Shown piece after piece: positions 4,822-5,628 of a DNA stretch of 5,628 nucleotides. Each line of letters starts with the position of its first letter. Position 1 is the first letter of the stretch. The DNA lies in NCBI RefSeq assembly GCF_023653455.1, contig NZ_JAKEDR010000196.1:1-5628 (forward strand). Direction: 5' to 3'. Under the pieces are notes generated by a model, which was not told where the DNA came from, searched no databases, and was given only the letters and a program-made list of their open reading frames with translations. This stretch comes from Paraclostridium ghonii. Its GTDB lineage: Bacteria > Bacillota > Clostridia > Peptostreptococcales > Peptostreptococcaceae. Made by a program: the position numbers and the translations under genes.

Positions 4822-5628
4822 TTAATTTTCCCCCAATATATAATTTATTTTTTTTAATACTTTATTATTTTTTAAATATATTCTATCTACTCTTCTTGAT
4901 GGTAATGTAAGTATCTCATTTCTATTTGTACCACATAAATTAGCAACCTCTAAAAGACTTGGTCCATTTTTTCCATAAAAAATTACCTCTTTATCATAAT
5001 CTTTTTCACTTATATTACTTATATCTATAATCATTTGATCCATACATATTTTACCTATTATATTACATTTTTTATTGTTTATATAAACATAGCCTTTATT
5101 TGATAAACACCTTGGTATACCATCTGCATATCCACATGGTATAATTCCTATATTCATATCTTTATACGCTATATATGAATAATCGTAACTTATTCCTTCT
5201 CCTTTCAATACTCTTTTTACTTGTATTATTTTTGATTTAAATGTCATGGCCTCACATAAATTTAAACTTGACTTACGGCTATTATAGCCATATATACTTG
5301 ATCCTACCCTAACCATATCTAAATGAAAATCTTTGTATGCTACCATCCCTATACTATCGCATATATGTTTTATAGGTATATCTTTATAACTAGATATTTT
5401 ACCTAGTATTTTTTTAAATTTTTCAAATTGTTCATAGTCACATATTTTGTCTTTAAGTGCTAAATGAGTAAAAATTCCTTCTATATATATGTTTTTTAGG
5501 TTAATAATATTTTTTATATCTTCAATAGTGTTTTCATTTAATTTAAATCCCAATCTGTTAAACCCTGTATCTATTTTTATGTGAACTTTACCTTTTATAT
5601 TTTTTTGTTTACATATATAGTCTATTAT
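4822..5628 (-). CDS. alr: Alanine racemase, 3'-end of gene (5' part outside window)
   Basis: This is a PLP-dependent, fold-type III racemase that interconverts L- and D-alanine, supplying D-alanine to peptidoglycan. The visible 268 residues are about 70% of the usual 370-390. The PLP-binding lysine lies beyond the window edge. Visible landmarks in window numbering are K18 and R25 in VHIKIDTGFNRLG (the carbamylated Lys and the active-site Arg of Geobacillus Alr), R107 in DMVRVGSSIYGY (pyridine-nitrogen contact), catalytic Y148 in GISYDYSYIA, and C195-M196-D197 in GKICMDQ. The C-terminal RRVDRIY is close to the family RVPRxY. The usual HxANSxA phosphate-loop motif is replaced by HICDSIGMVAY. 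The reading frame is open from 4822 to the edge, so the TTG at 5553 is an internal Leu codon (NRLGF), not a start. It is the first visible gene of an operon with the LD-carboxypeptidase. Confidence 0.93.
   Translation of the reverse strand: MIDYICKQKNIKGKVHIKIDTGFNRLGFKLNENTIEDIKNIINLKNIYIEGIFTHLALKDKICDYEQFEKFKKILGKISSYKDIPIKHICDSIGMVAYKDFHLDMVRVGSSIYGYNSRKSSLNLCEAMTFKSKIIQVKRVLKGEGISYDYSYIAYKDMNIGIIPCGYADGIPRCLSNKGYVYINNKKCNIIGKICMDQMIIDISNISEKDYDKEVIFYGKNGPSLLEVANLCGTNRNEILTLPSRRVDRIYLKNNKVLKKINYILGEN

Noticed and set aside
5551..5553. TTG at 5553 as the start of a short racemase
   Set aside because: The frame stays open to the window edge and the upstream residues include the conserved VHIKIDTGFNR segment, so the gene is simply cut by the window.

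Overview
The window is very AT-rich, uses AT-rich codons (ATA and AAA are frequent) and has good GGAG-type ribosome binding sites. Together with the gene families this suggests a low-GC Firmicute of class Clostridia, perhaps a member of Peptostreptococcaceae or a Clostridium sensu lato. This is inferred from composition and protein style, not from a database match. All six genes lie on the minus strand, so transcription runs from the right edge to the left.

Right to left there are three transcription blocks. Block 1 (5628-3850) is the C-terminal two thirds of a fold-type III alanine racemase (cut by the window edge). It is followed 2 nt later by an LD-carboxypeptidase of family S66, and the block is closed by a perfect 18-bp hairpin terminator that abuts the carboxypeptidase stop codon. 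The pair fits peptidoglycan turnover: the carboxypeptidase releases D-alanine from tetrapeptides and the racemase can interconvert it with L-alanine. Block 2 (3837-2174) is a two-gene molybdenum cofactor operon, mogA/moaB-type then moaA. The genes overlap by 17 nt and are followed by a long nested inverted repeat acting as the probable terminator. Other cofactor genes (moaC, moaD, moaE, moeA) are not in the window. Block 3 (1802-117) is a membrane-anchored C39-like cysteine peptidase followed by an OmpR/VanR-type response regulator with its own -10 element, closed by a 30-bp palindromic terminator. No histidine kinase is present here.

The 523-nt gene-free stretch between moaA and the C39 peptidase gene is the least explained part. 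It carries, in order on the minus strand, the nested terminator, a 10-bp inverted repeat whose loop holds a perfect DnaA-box sequence, a locally GC-richer hairpin, and a tandem TCTTA(A/C)G repeat of 10-bp period. The left window edge carries a near copy of that tandem repeat in the same orientation. This resembles binding sites of OmpR-family regulators, or a dispersed intergenic repeat bracketing the peptidase/regulator pair.

Overall this is mostly ordinary clostridial housekeeping and accessory content. I see no CRISPR array, tRNA, rRNA, transposase, phage gene or clear novel defence system. The intergenic structures and the tandem repeat pair are the leads most worth following.
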